Source: Francisella sp. SYW-9 (GTDB taxonomy: Bacteria > Pseudomonadota > Gammaproteobacteria > Francisellales > Francisellaceae). Taken from it: a DNA stretch of 64,000 nt. The stretch is taken from contig NZ_VXKQ01000005.1 in assembly GCF_008711465.1 (NCBI RefSeq), positions 112,502 through 176,501 of the forward strand. Direction: 5' to 3'. The translations under genes and the position numbers were made by a program. Under the pieces are notes generated by a model. That model was not told the origin of the DNA, searched no databases, and saw only the letters and a list, made by a program, of their open reading frames with translations. Below, piece after piece: positions 56,402 through 64,000 of the stretch. Within the stretch, counting starts at the first letter, position 1. Each line of letters begins with the position of its first letter.

Positions 56402-56565
56402 CTTAGTATCAGAATAATGAGTTTCTATTTCGCCACAAACTAGATCATTATCCTTTTTATTTTTTTGCTTTATTATTTAGAAGAGTATATCAAATTAATT
56501 TGTCTTGTTTGTATGAACTTAATCTACTTTTTCTCATCAAAACTAACATAACTTAGTTTATATAA

Positions 56566-58003
56566 TTAATCTTTATAAAATTTTCCTAATTTTGATTTAT
56601 TCCATTTTTCCATTTTTTTTCTGTCTTCTTTAAAACCATCATCTGGATTTGCAAACATAGTTAAATGAAAATATAAACTACCTTCATTATCCTTATTTGG
56701 TAAAACCTTGATTCCTTCTTTATACGACTTTATAAATAGGTCTATCACCTTTATCATATCTGAACGCATGTTCTTTTGATCAGTCTCATTTCTTAAAGAA
56801 AGTATGTGATAATAATGATTTTTAATAAAAATAGAAAACATTGATATATATTCTTTGAGTAGAAAAGCTCTAATTTGACCAGTTATCCCATGTCTATTAA
56901 CAACACCATAGCCTTTTGATTGAAAAGCTATTTTAACAATTGTACCCCCAATATTAGTTACTAAATGCGAGATTAAATCTGGAGGAAAAATCATACTAAG
57001 TGGTTTTGAGCTAATATTCTCTTTAAGAACTTCACTTAATCCTGTTTTTATATGTGAAACTTCTCCATCTATATACTTTTCTCTAGTATTTTTTACTACA
57101 GCCCCCCCAATATTTGGATTTGCTGTATTTTGTTCAAACTTTAAAGTATAACTAAGAATTCCTTTAGAGATATTACTTATACTCTCAAGTACAGATATAC
57201 TTTTTTTATATAACGTATCTATGTTTTGGGTAGTAGGCCTAATATTAGTTTCTTTAAGCTTTTTTGATCCTAATATCTTTATCTTTTGTCCTAAATTTTT
57301 ATATTTTTGAAAAGACTCTTCTCCTAGAATAGATATAGCATTGTTTTTTAGATCCCCTTCAGTTGAGCAAATAGTTGCCCATAATTTATCTGTATCAGTA
57401 ACATTATTTAAACTTGCTTGATCAAGTTCAATGGTATCTTCTTTGATTAAATTTTCTTCTATATGTCTTAGAGCATTTTCTACTACACCATATAAATTTA
57501 AAATTACTTGTTTATGGCGGGTATCAGGAGTTAAGTAGTACAAAAGCAAACTTCCAATATTGATATAATAATCTGAAAAATTTTCAGTATATGATAACGC
57601 TTTATTAATTACTAAAGCATGATGAAAAATATATAATGTTATAAATGAGTAATGAGTAATGAGTAATGAGTAATGAGTAATGAGTAGTAATAAAGCACCT
57701 TTTACACTTATTTTCTTGTATCTCTTTTAATCGTTCACCAAAAGAACGAAAAAATTTCTTAAGGTTATCATCACTATCTCTATTTAAAATGGCTCTAATA
57801 CGATTAGCTTTTTCAACCTCTATGCTAGTTATTTCATTTGTATGCACTCCCTGTCCACAAAAATTCTGAGCTAAATTGCCTAAAGTAGTACTTAAATAGT
57901 TTCTGTTATTTTGAATCTTATATAGCTCTATAAAAGAGTCTATTCCTTTTAATGTGGCTGCTTTTAAAGCAGACATTGAAATAATTGAAATATTTGAATC
58001 CAT
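56566..58003 (-). pseudogene. second copy of the 470-residue gene, frameshifted by a 7-bp repeat expansion
   Basis: The N-terminal part reads from 58003 to the repeat and then runs out of frame to a stop at 57605, ending with the repeated residues THYSLLITHYSLLI. The remainder continues in another frame from about 57600 to 56566, keeping all of the C-terminal blocks of the intact copy. Five TAATGAG units replace one, adding 28 bases (one base out of frame). Loss of one unit, or gain of two, would restore a single reading frame of about 475-490 residues. The gene may therefore be switched off in this isolate rather than dead. Confidence 0.7.
57650..57684. repeat. heptanucleotide tandem repeat, five TAATGAG units inside a coding region
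   Basis: Five perfect units of TAATGAG, preceded by the near-unit AAATGAG (57643-57649). The corresponding place in copy 1 (55485-55491) has one unit. The repeat is exactly where the reading frame of the duplicated gene breaks, which makes slipped-strand phase variation plausible. Confidence 0.9.
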
Positions 58004-58168
58004 AGAATATAACTCCTTGTATTAAAATTACATTATATTAACTTTATATATAAAATTAATATTGGTATAAAATACCTGTTTTAAAGATAAGTGCTTACTA
58101 TGGATTACTATATCAATTACTTTAGTTATATTACTTAATTACTATAAACTTCGAGCTCAAAATTTTAA

Positions 58169-58426
58169 ATGAAAAAATATTATACTTAAAAAAATAATGA
58201 ACTTAAAAAGCTGCAATCATTAATAAAACAACATTATAAAACTAATAATAAAAACTCTTTACAAGAGTTAAATCTTCGATACATATTAAATAACACTCGA
58301 TCAAATAGAGCCAAATCTAAGATGATGGATATATGGAGTAGTTTACAAAATAAATTAAGCTATGAAATTTATGCTTTATATAATCTTTCTATAAAGAAAA
58401 AAGGAAGTCTACCAAAAGGATATTGA
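58169..58426 (+). pseudogene. broken second copy of the 119-residue gene
   Basis: Aligned to 55978-56337, a 3-base loss in the poly-T/poly-A stretch changes codon 7 from TTA to TAA, and a TGA stands where the intact copy has TCA after PKGY (58424-58426). Homology ends there, so about the last 35 residues are lost. The remaining sequence in between (KNNELKKLQSLIKQHY...) is still well conserved, suggesting recent decay. Confidence 0.75.
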
Positions 58427-58464
58427 TTTAAGTGTATAACTTATTTAATAAACTGTCTATAAAT

Positions 58465-59487
58465 TTAGATTTCCGGTTCCAGTTCCAGTTTTTTTAACGC
58501 TGAAATAGCTTCTCTTCTTCTAATCTTTAGTATTGAAAAATCTCTTGTATAGTCATCTTTTGTATCTTGAATAATTGTGGTTAGACCAAGAGATTGAAGT
58601 GAAAGCCAATTTTCTTTAACTTCATTAAGCAAAAAACTTATAAATGAATGCGGGTTAGCATTTATTCTACCTCCAATAAGCCTTCCTCTATGATCGTAAA
58701 TATCATTATTAAAGAATTTACTCACACCATTTCTAATTTGTTGCATTTCTGTTGCATTCTGTATTATCTTTAGTAACCTTCTAGCCTTTTCTTTGCCTCG
58801 ACTACCATGATAATGACCAAATATACTACCTTTCCCTGCCCCAACCCAACTAATATACTTTTCAATAGCTACCCGAATATAGTTTCTAAGAATATTATTC
58901 TGGCAATGTAAGCCTAAATTAACGCTTACTTTTTTCAAATCCGAGAGACTGTTAATTCTTATTTTTAGACTTTTATCGCAAGCATCTCCTTGATTTCCAG
59001 TTACAAGGCTGACATAAGATATCATTTGTTGATCAAGTTCTAAGTCATTAATAATTTCTTTAATATCATTCAAATTTCCTATTATCACAAACAAGTATCT
59101 TTCACAGCTTGTTGACTCCCTAGAATTTCTGATTAAATAATTTCCTCTTTCTTTACTCTCTTGAAGGCTTTGTTGCAAGGAATAATTAATTTCTGCTTCA
59201 ATTCCTTTATGATGATATTCATATTCTATTTTTTTGTTGATGTGTCTAGAAGAATTAATTTCTAAAATTTCCACTTTAGTAAAAATTTTATCTGTCTCAG
59301 TAATTTTTTCCCTTATTTTTACCTTTAACCTGGAGATATATTCTCGACAAATTGGACAACTTTTTTTTCTCTCTTGCTTTATCCATTTTGTTATACATTC
59401 ATGATGGAAAATATGATTACATAGAGTAGTTGCTGTACTCTCATCTTTTTCTATATCATTCAAACAAATGCTACATTCATCTTTCAT
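58465..59487 (-). CDS. RING-H2 finger protein with ubiquitin-interacting-motif-like helix, candidate E3 effector
   Basis: A 340-residue protein. Residues 5-47 are a complete RING-H2: C5, C8, C23, H25, H28, C31, C44, C47, with spacing C-x2-C-x14-C-x-H-x2-H-x2-C-x12-C-x2-C. Ile7, Trp35 and Pro45 occupy the positions that usually contact E2 enzymes. Residues 97-110 (EAEINYSLQQSLQE) fit the acidic-x3-Ala/Ser-Leu-x2-Ser ubiquitin-interacting motif. The rest, including GAGKGSIFGHYHGSRGKEKARRL near 216-238, is unrecognised. Bacteria lack ubiquitin, so a role inside a eukaryotic host is likely. A truncated paralogue lies 0.3 kb upstream with the same promoter region. No secretion signal is visible. 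Confidence 0.8.
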   Translation of the reverse strand: MKDECSICLNDIEKDESTATTLCNHIFHHECITKWIKQERKKSCPICREYISRLKVKIREKITETDKIFTKVEILEINSSRHINKKIEYEYHHKGIEAEINYSLQQSLQESKERGNYLIRNSRESTSCERYLFVIIGNLNDIKEIINDLELDQQMISYVSLVTGNQGDACDKSLKIRINSLSDLKKVSVNLGLHCQNNILRNYIRVAIEKYISWVGAGKGSIFGHYHGSRGKEKARRLLKIIQNATEMQQIRNGVSKFFNNDIYDHRGRLIGGRINANPHSFISFLLNEVKENWLSLQSLGLTTIIQDTKDDYTRDFSILKIRRREAISALKKLELEPEI

Positions 59488-59505
59488 ATTATCACAACTA
59501 CCCTA

Positions 59506-59534
59506 AGTATAAAATTTAGAAAGGATATTAACTA
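59506..59534 (-). promoter_or_regulatory. candidate promoter shared by both RING genes
   Basis: On the minus strand TAGTTA (59534-59529) precedes TATACT (59511-59506) by 17 bases. The whole upstream stretch 59488-59570 recurs almost unchanged upstream of the truncated RING paralogue (60106-60185), including this element. Confidence 0.35.
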
Positions 59535-59570
59535 AAGCTAAGTTAATTTAAAATAGTAGAAAATACTAAT

Positions 59571-59779
59571 TTCTGTGCACAAAAATAATTTCTCATCGTA
59601 GCCAATAAAATTACAAGCTAATTTAATCATTCCTATATATACTGAAATGGTTCTATCAAACCTAGAGAACACTCTTCTAAAATACTTAATTTTAGAAAAT
59701 AAATTTTCTATCAAATATCTTTCATTGTTTGTTGATTTCTTAGAAGCTAGGATTAAATCATTAACTTTTTTACACTCAC
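59571..59779 (-). mobile_element. IS5-family transposase fragment (C-terminal end)
   Basis: The minus strand encodes ASKKSTNNERYLIENLF, KIKYFRRVFSRFDRTIS and GMIKLACNFIGYDEKLF, the RYxIExxFxxxKxFRR...R ending of IS5/IS427-group transposases. The N-terminal half and the catalytic DDE residues are missing. It joins the truncated RING paralogue directly and probably removed its 3' part. Confidence 0.75.
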
Positions 59780-60105
59780 TTAAAGGCTTTGTTGCAAGGA
59801 ATAATTAATTTTTGTTTTAAGTTTTTTATATATTTTATTAAATTCTTTCTGATTATCTTATTATTAATGTTTCTAGAAATATTAATTCCTGAGATTTCCA
59901 CTTTAGTAAAAACTTCCTCTACTTCAAAAATTCTTTCTCCTTTTACTACCTTAAACTTGGAGATAGTTTTTTGACAATTTGGACAATTTTTGTTTCTATA
60001 AATTCGTAGCCATGTAGTCATACATTCATGATGGAATGTATGATTACACAGAGTAATTGTCATTTCATCTAGCTCTATATTTTTCAAACAAATAGTACAT
60101 TGCAT
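59776..60105 (-). pseudogene. truncated RING-H2 paralogue
   Basis: Residues 3-44 keep a complete RING-H2 (C3, C6, C20, H22, H25, C28, C41, C44) with Ile5, Trp32 and Pro42. The following EEVFTKVEISGINISRNIN matches the intact gene. The frame then shifts by one base before the UIM-like stretch (whose DNA is still recognisable) and ends at an IS5 fragment after 109 residues. The RING alone could still fold, so a small active RING protein is conceivable. The promoter region is a duplicate of that of the intact gene. Confidence 0.7.
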
Positions 60106-60302
60106 ACTATAGCTCTCCCCTAAGTATAAAATTTAGAAAGGATAATAACTAAAGCTAAGTTAATTTAAAATAGTAGAAAGTACTAGTTATGAATATAAAA
60201 TTTAGAAAAATCATTAGTGTAGAAATAGGTTGACACCAAAATATTACATATAAAAGTTCAAAACTGATGTAACAGTTGCCTATTTTAGATAAGCCTTTAC
60301 TA

Positions 60303-60854
60303 TCACTTATTTAGATTAGCATCTAAAAGCACGTATGCCATTTTACAGATTTTGTCTGATCTATTTGACCATGCATGATTTGTTCCTCTCTGAATTACGA
60401 CATCACCGGCTTTTAGAAATATCTCTTCTTCATCTAAGACTAAATATATTTCACCAGATAAAACTATAGCAAAATCTATAGATTTTGTCATATGCATAAG
60501 AGGGTGATTCGCATTGTAGTCTAACTTAACACCTATACGTTTTTCAAAATCTTTTAGCTCATTATCAGAAAAATTTTTCAGAGTATTAATTAGTTTGCTT
60601 TCTGGTGGATAATCAACAATTCTAAACATAGAGCCATTTTTTTGAGGAGAAGTAGAAACATAAGTATTTTTAGTTGCATCTTCCTCTTCTTGTAAATTTA
60701 CTTCAACAGGCATCTTATTTGTAACCCATAGATTGTGGAATTTTAGATCCGGGTCTATATCAGCAAAAGGAACTTCTACATTATCTGCTATAGAAGCATC
60801 TGATATATAAGATTTTCCATTTTTGTTTGTTGAAGTGATTACTCTTTTTACCAT
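60303..60854 (-). CDS. single-domain cupin protein
   Basis: 183 residues from the ATG at 60854 (MVKRVITSTNKNGKSYI), preceded by AAGG; an upstream start at 60923 would add 23 residues of poor coding character. The C-terminal cupin has HPLMHMTKSIDFAIVLSGEIYLVLDEEEIFLKAGDVVIQRGTNHAWSN, with possible metal ligands in HMTKSID and GTNHAW. Such proteins are often non-haem dioxygenases, isomerases or small-molecule sensors; I cannot tell which. It is divergent from a PAS-domain gene. Confidence 0.8.
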   Translation of the reverse strand: MVKRVITSTNKNGKSYISDASIADNVEVPFADIDPDLKFHNLWVTNKMPVEVNLQEEEDATKNTYVSTSPQKNGSMFRIVDYPPESKLINTLKNFSDNELKDFEKRIGVKLDYNANHPLMHMTKSIDFAIVLSGEIYLVLDEEEIFLKAGDVVIQRGTNHAWSNRSDKICKMAYVLLDANLNK

Positions 60855-61107
60855 TTTTAACCTTAATAGACTTATCTGTTGTTGCTTGCAAGCATAAATA
60901 TGAATGTTCAGTTTTACAAGCACTTTTTGGGACTATATCACAAAACTAATAAATCTCAGTAGGTAGAGATATCAATAATTTTAACCTTTCTTTTCCGCAA
61001 AGATTTTCATAAAAATAACTAAAAATTAGTAATTTATACTGATTACAAAATTGATAAATCAGTCACAATATTAAATATTCTCATATCTCGAATAACAAGA
61101 TTTAATT

Positions 61108-61995
61108 ATGAACGAGTATTTACGTAATCTAGATTTAACGAGTTTACTAAAAGCATTTAACTCTTTGAGTAATCCTGATTTTATATGGATAAAAGATATA
61201 AATCATCGTTATGTTTTCTCTACTCGATATATAGAAGATCAGATGTTGAAAAATAAAATTATTGGTCTAAAAGATAGTGATTTTATGAAGCTTGAAGATT
61301 ATATAAAAATAGAGGAGGAAGATAATTTAGTTTTAAAAGAAAATAAAACAGTCGTAACTTATGACCATATTAAAATAGGTAGCAATACAGAATATTTTAA
61401 AACTCAAAAAATTCCTTTAGTGCAAAAAAATAAAACTATTGGAATTTTAGGGTTATCAACTAATAATACAGAAAATAGAAAAGTTTTAAGATATTGTACT
61501 CCACGTAATTATTGGTATTTAGACCTTTTAAAAGAATTACACGACATCAGTATAGTAAAACTACTTTCTCTGACAGAAGAAGATAAAAATATCTATTTAT
61601 TTTTTAATAATATTGCTAACAAACTATTTTTTGATTTAGAACCAAAAATACTTTCTTTAAGTGATTCTATAAAAATGCATAAATTTGACAAGTTTATAGG
61701 TCGAATTAATATAATCTTTGATGGAAATATAAAAGTTAAATATCCTTCCAAATTTATTTATGCTTTTTATTGTTGTATATGTAGCCTTATTTTAAGTGGA
61801 GTAAGGTTTTCATACAGATTTGATCAAAATGAAGAAATGTATATTAATATGGAGGAGAGATCTTTATATCTAACTATTCCCACATCAAAAAAGAAGATAG
61901 ATTTTTCTAACAATTTAACAAAGGCTGTTAATTCTTTAGGGTATAAGATTGTTTATAAAGTAAATAAAAATTTGGAGCTTAAATTATCATACTAA
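61108..61995 (+). CDS. PAS-domain protein of unknown output
   Basis: A 295-residue protein. Residues about 10-115 form a PAS domain: NPDFIWIKDINHRYVFSTRYIED, GLKDSDF and TQKIPLVQKNKTIGILGLS. The C-terminal half (about 135-295) is unrecognised, with a hydrophobic stretch near 222-238 and no visible kinase H-box, GGDEF, EAL or HTH motif. The YWYLDLLKELHDIS segment could be a degenerate dimerisation helix. It lies 82 bases upstream of an alpha-oxoamine synthase gene on the same strand, so it may regulate or sense the product of that enzyme. Confidence 0.65.
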   Translation: MNEYLRNLDLTSLLKAFNSLSNPDFIWIKDINHRYVFSTRYIEDQMLKNKIIGLKDSDFMKLEDYIKIEEEDNLVLKENKTVVTYDHIKIGSNTEYFKTQKIPLVQKNKTIGILGLSTNNTENRKVLRYCTPRNYWYLDLLKELHDISIVKLLSLTEEDKNIYLFFNNIANKLFFDLEPKILSLSDSIKMHKFDKFIGRINIIFDGNIKVKYPSKFIYAFYCCICSLILSGVRFSYRFDQNEEMYINMEERSLYLTIPTSKKKIDFSNNLTKAVNSLGYKIVYKVNKNLELKLSY

Positions 61996-62077
61996 ACATG
62001 TTCTGTTTAAAGAATTTATGTATAGTAATTTTGATTTTAAGTGTATTTGAGTAATATTTAATAATAAAGGTAAGTAT

Positions 62078-63319
62078 ATGATAGATGAAAATAAATTTAA
62101 TTGGCATAAAAATAGAGTTTTAATGTCCAAGGCTCATCAAAGCCAAGCTGCTATATCCATAAATAACCGAGTGGTTAATAAAAGAGAAAACTCAGAAATA
62201 GAAATTGAAGGTTGCTCAACTAAATTAATAGAATTTGCTTCTAGCTCATATTTAGGATTAGATCATAATAAAAAAGTTATTGATTCTGTTTACAACAATT
62301 TGGATAAGTATGGTATAAACTTTGCAATATCTAGAACTCGCCTAAGAAACGCTGAGCTAGATGTTCTTGAAAATTTATTATCAAAAATATTTTGTAATTC
62401 ATCAGTAATAGTATTTTCTAGTCTACATCTTGCACACATGAGTTTTCTACCACTATTAAGTAGTGGTGAGATTCCTAGTTTTCCAATAAAAAAATCTCCT
62501 CTTTTTATTATGGATAAATTTTCACACTCTAGTTTACAAATGCAGATAAGTGCATTGAAAATGCTAGGAGAGATAAAAAGGATAGATTTTCAAGATAAAA
62601 CACTATTAGAAGATAGTTTTAAAGAAGCTTTTAATGAAGGCAAAACTCCAATATCCATTTCTGATAGTATAATATCTATGGGAGGAGTAAATTCATCTAA
62701 ATTATTAATTAATTTTGCTGAAAAATATAACGGTTACGTCTATTTAGATGATGCTCATGGAACTTCAGTATATGGTAAACACGGCTGTGGGTATGTGTTA
62801 TCTGAGCTTGATGAAAAATTTCATCCAAGATTAATAGTTACACCATCTTTATCAAAAGGTTTTGGTTCTAATGGTGGTGCAATAGCTTTACCTACTCTAG
62901 AGGATAAACTTTTTTTAAAAAAATTCTGTACAAGCTATATTTTTTCGAACCCTCCAGCAATGCCTCTGATTAATGCATCAATTGCAGCATCAGAAATTCA
63001 TTTAAGCGAAGAAATTAATACTCTACAAGAGCAACTATATAGTAATTTAAATATATTTGACCGTTATATAGATATTGACTATCAAATAATAAACTATAAA
63101 ACAAAATTACCAATTAGAGGTATACTAATTAAAGATGAATCTAAAGCTATACTTTTTGCTAATGAACTATTAAAAAAAGGTTTTTACTTATGTAGTGCTA
63201 TGTACCCATCCGTTGAAAAAAATAAAAGCATGTTAAGAATATCAATTTCAGCTAAACATAAAGCTAATGATATCAAAAGATTATGTGAAACTATCAATGA
63301 ACTAGCAGTAACTCACTGA
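62078..63319 (+). CDS. alpha-oxoamine synthase family PLP enzyme (BioF/KBL/CqsA-like)
   Basis: A 413-residue fold-type I PLP enzyme. The family marks are FASSSYLGLDHN near residues 53-64, DDAHGTSVYGKHGCG at 224-238 with the PLP-contacting Asp and His, and the PLP lysine K260 in TPSLSKGFGSNGG. Such enzymes condense an amino acid with an acyl-CoA and release CO2 (BioF, KBL, serine palmitoyltransferase, the autoinducer synthases CqsA/LqsA). No biotin genes are nearby. The PAS neighbour makes a signal or sphingoid-like product possible, but this is inference. AAGG precedes the ATG. Confidence 0.8.
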   Translation: MIDENKFNWHKNRVLMSKAHQSQAAISINNRVVNKRENSEIEIEGCSTKLIEFASSSYLGLDHNKKVIDSVYNNLDKYGINFAISRTRLRNAELDVLENLLSKIFCNSSVIVFSSLHLAHMSFLPLLSSGEIPSFPIKKSPLFIMDKFSHSSLQMQISALKMLGEIKRIDFQDKTLLEDSFKEAFNEGKTPISISDSIISMGGVNSSKLLINFAEKYNGYVYLDDAHGTSVYGKHGCGYVLSELDEKFHPRLIVTPSLSKGFGSNGGAIALPTLEDKLFLKKFCTSYIFSNPPAMPLINASIAASEIHLSEEINTLQEQLYSNLNIFDRYIDIDYQIINYKTKLPIRGILIKDESKAILFANELLKKGFYLCSAMYPSVEKNKSMLRISISAKHKANDIKRLCETINELAVTH

Positions 63320-63421
63320 TTTGAAATAAATATCAACTAATCTCACTGGCTAGTTATATTCAAATTAGACTTATATAGTTAAAGTGTTCTTTGCTATATA
63401 AATATTGTTTTATCAAAAAGG

Positions 63422-63938
63422 CTTTTTCCGATTAACTGTGTAAATTCTTGATTAAGATATTAGATTATTTCTAGCTAAATATTAAGGGTAAAAACAATAT
63501 CTAAAAATAGAAAATCAGAAGATATTTACTCAATGCTAGCAGACCAGATAATAGACTCTGCAGTCAATGTTAATCAAATGTTTTAGAAAGATGGTTTACT
63601 TAAACAATTAACAAAACGATTACTAGAAAAAAGCATTAGATACAGAGATGAGTAACCACCTTGGTTCTTCAAAACATCAATGAAAAAATTCTTCAAATAC
63701 TAGAAATGGTTATAGTAATAAAAATCTATCTACAGATACAGGCATCATGCTATAGACACACTTTTTTGGACGCTATCTATCTAGAGATAGAAAGAGTGAC
63801 TTTGAGCAATAAATAATTCTTAAAAGAGTAACAAAGATAAATGATTTATGCCTGTGTATACCTTATTTTGCTATTGAGTTTGAAGATATAATTCAGAGGT
63901 TTATGTAAGTGAATTTACACAGTTATTTGGAAAAGACT
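63422..63938. mobile_element. IS256-family remnant with terminal inverted repeats, non-autonomous
   Basis: Terminal repeats TTTTCCGATTAACTGTGTAA... (63424-63447) and ...TTACACAGTTATTTGGAAAA (63911-63934) match in about 21 of 24 bases. Between them the plus strand keeps scattered pieces of an IS256/Mutator-type transposase start: DGLLKQLTKRLLEK, MSNHLG, RNGYSNKNLSTDTG and SRDRKSDFE, broken by stops and frameshifts and lacking the catalytic half. At about 515 bases it is a deletion derivative that could be moved only by a full-length relative. The bases from 63320 to 63421 and after 63938 show nothing I can name. Confidence 0.8.
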
Positions 63939-64000
63939 CATTAGGTTCCATGAACAAAAAATTATCTAAGCCAAATAAACGTGCTAGCTAAAGCAACAAA

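Larger units (their letters stand above)
56565..58423. repeat. direct repeat, copy 2 of the two-gene module
   Basis: Second copy of 54390-56236. It differs by an expanded heptanucleotide repeat at 57650-57684, a diverged central coding segment and lesions in the small plus-strand gene. Confidence 0.85.

Noticed and set aside
56341..56565. tRNA or other structured RNA between the two module copies
   Set aside because: Apart from one 9-bp inverted repeat there is no cloverleaf, no TTCGA-type T-loop and no CCA end.
57643..57690. Tandem repeat considered as a CRISPR-like array
   Set aside because: Units of 7 bases without spacers and inside a reading frame; this is a simple sequence repeat.
59160..59185. 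GGCTTTGTTGCAA string that resembles the end of common insertion sequences
   Set aside because: It falls in the coding region for the UIM-like residues SLQQSLQ, and the same bases occur at the aligned place in the truncated paralogue, so it is inherited coding sequence rather than an IS terminus.
60222..60260. TTGACA followed by a TATAAA-like sequence on the plus strand
   Set aside because: Spacing is too short and the element points at the 3' end of the convergent cupin gene with no downstream plus-strand gene before 61108.

Overview
The base composition is strongly AT-rich and coding density is high. The gene content suggests a gammaproteobacterium of the genus Francisella or a close relative: an NadE/PncB pair, a STAS-fused MlaE-type transporter, a large LPS-core glycosyltransferase locus, 6S RNA upstream of ygfA, and many degraded insertion sequences. 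This is inference from sequence character, not from a database comparison. No tRNA, rRNA or CRISPR array was seen.

Layout. 1-3967: the end of a thiamine operon (thiG, a ThiD-ThiE fusion, a ThiF-like protein) and an MFS carrier, followed by a small decayed gene. 4482-7697: purine permease, NadE and nicotinate phosphoribosyltransferase. 7774-12804: an EmrAB-TolC type tripartite efflux operon divergent from an AraC-type regulator, with a 9-bp inverted repeat at the pump promoter. 12806-22204: acyl-CoA ligase, RsmE, DUF445, a four-gene MCE lipid transporter, a Bax-like glucosaminidase, RluD and BamD. 22339-26510: a secreted berberine-bridge-type flavoenzyme, a small secreted protein, GlyA and DarP. 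26525-33201: an LPS/glycan locus with four glycosyltransferases, an O-antigen-ligase-like protein and a multi-TM protein. 33207-37036: a secreted Ntn amidase, a POT-family carrier and a DMT carrier. 37048-43926: tilS, serA, thyA, lgt and rne on the minus strand; rne is preceded by a highly structured leader. 44176-48520: IscS-like desulfurase, a SufE-like protein without the catalytic cysteine, RecO, two DedA proteins, BolA and YgfA, with 6S RNA just upstream of ygfA.

48847-64000 looks accessory. It starts with a HlyB/HlyD type I secretion pair with no recognisable cargo, followed by a secreted-protein gene whose signal peptide is cut by a stop codon. Then comes an island (54289-60105) bounded or punctuated by two inverted IS5-family transposase fragments. 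It holds a direct tandem duplication of a two-gene module. One copy is frameshifted by an expanded 7-bp repeat and may be phase variable. The island also holds two paralogous RING-H2 genes. The intact one has all eight zinc ligands, the usual E2-contact residues, and a ubiquitin-interacting-motif-like helix. This is the strongest candidate for an undescribed, host-directed system. The window ends with a cupin protein, a PAS-domain protein next to an alpha-oxoamine synthase (possible small-molecule signal or lipid synthesis), and a non-autonomous IS256-family remnant with intact terminal repeats.
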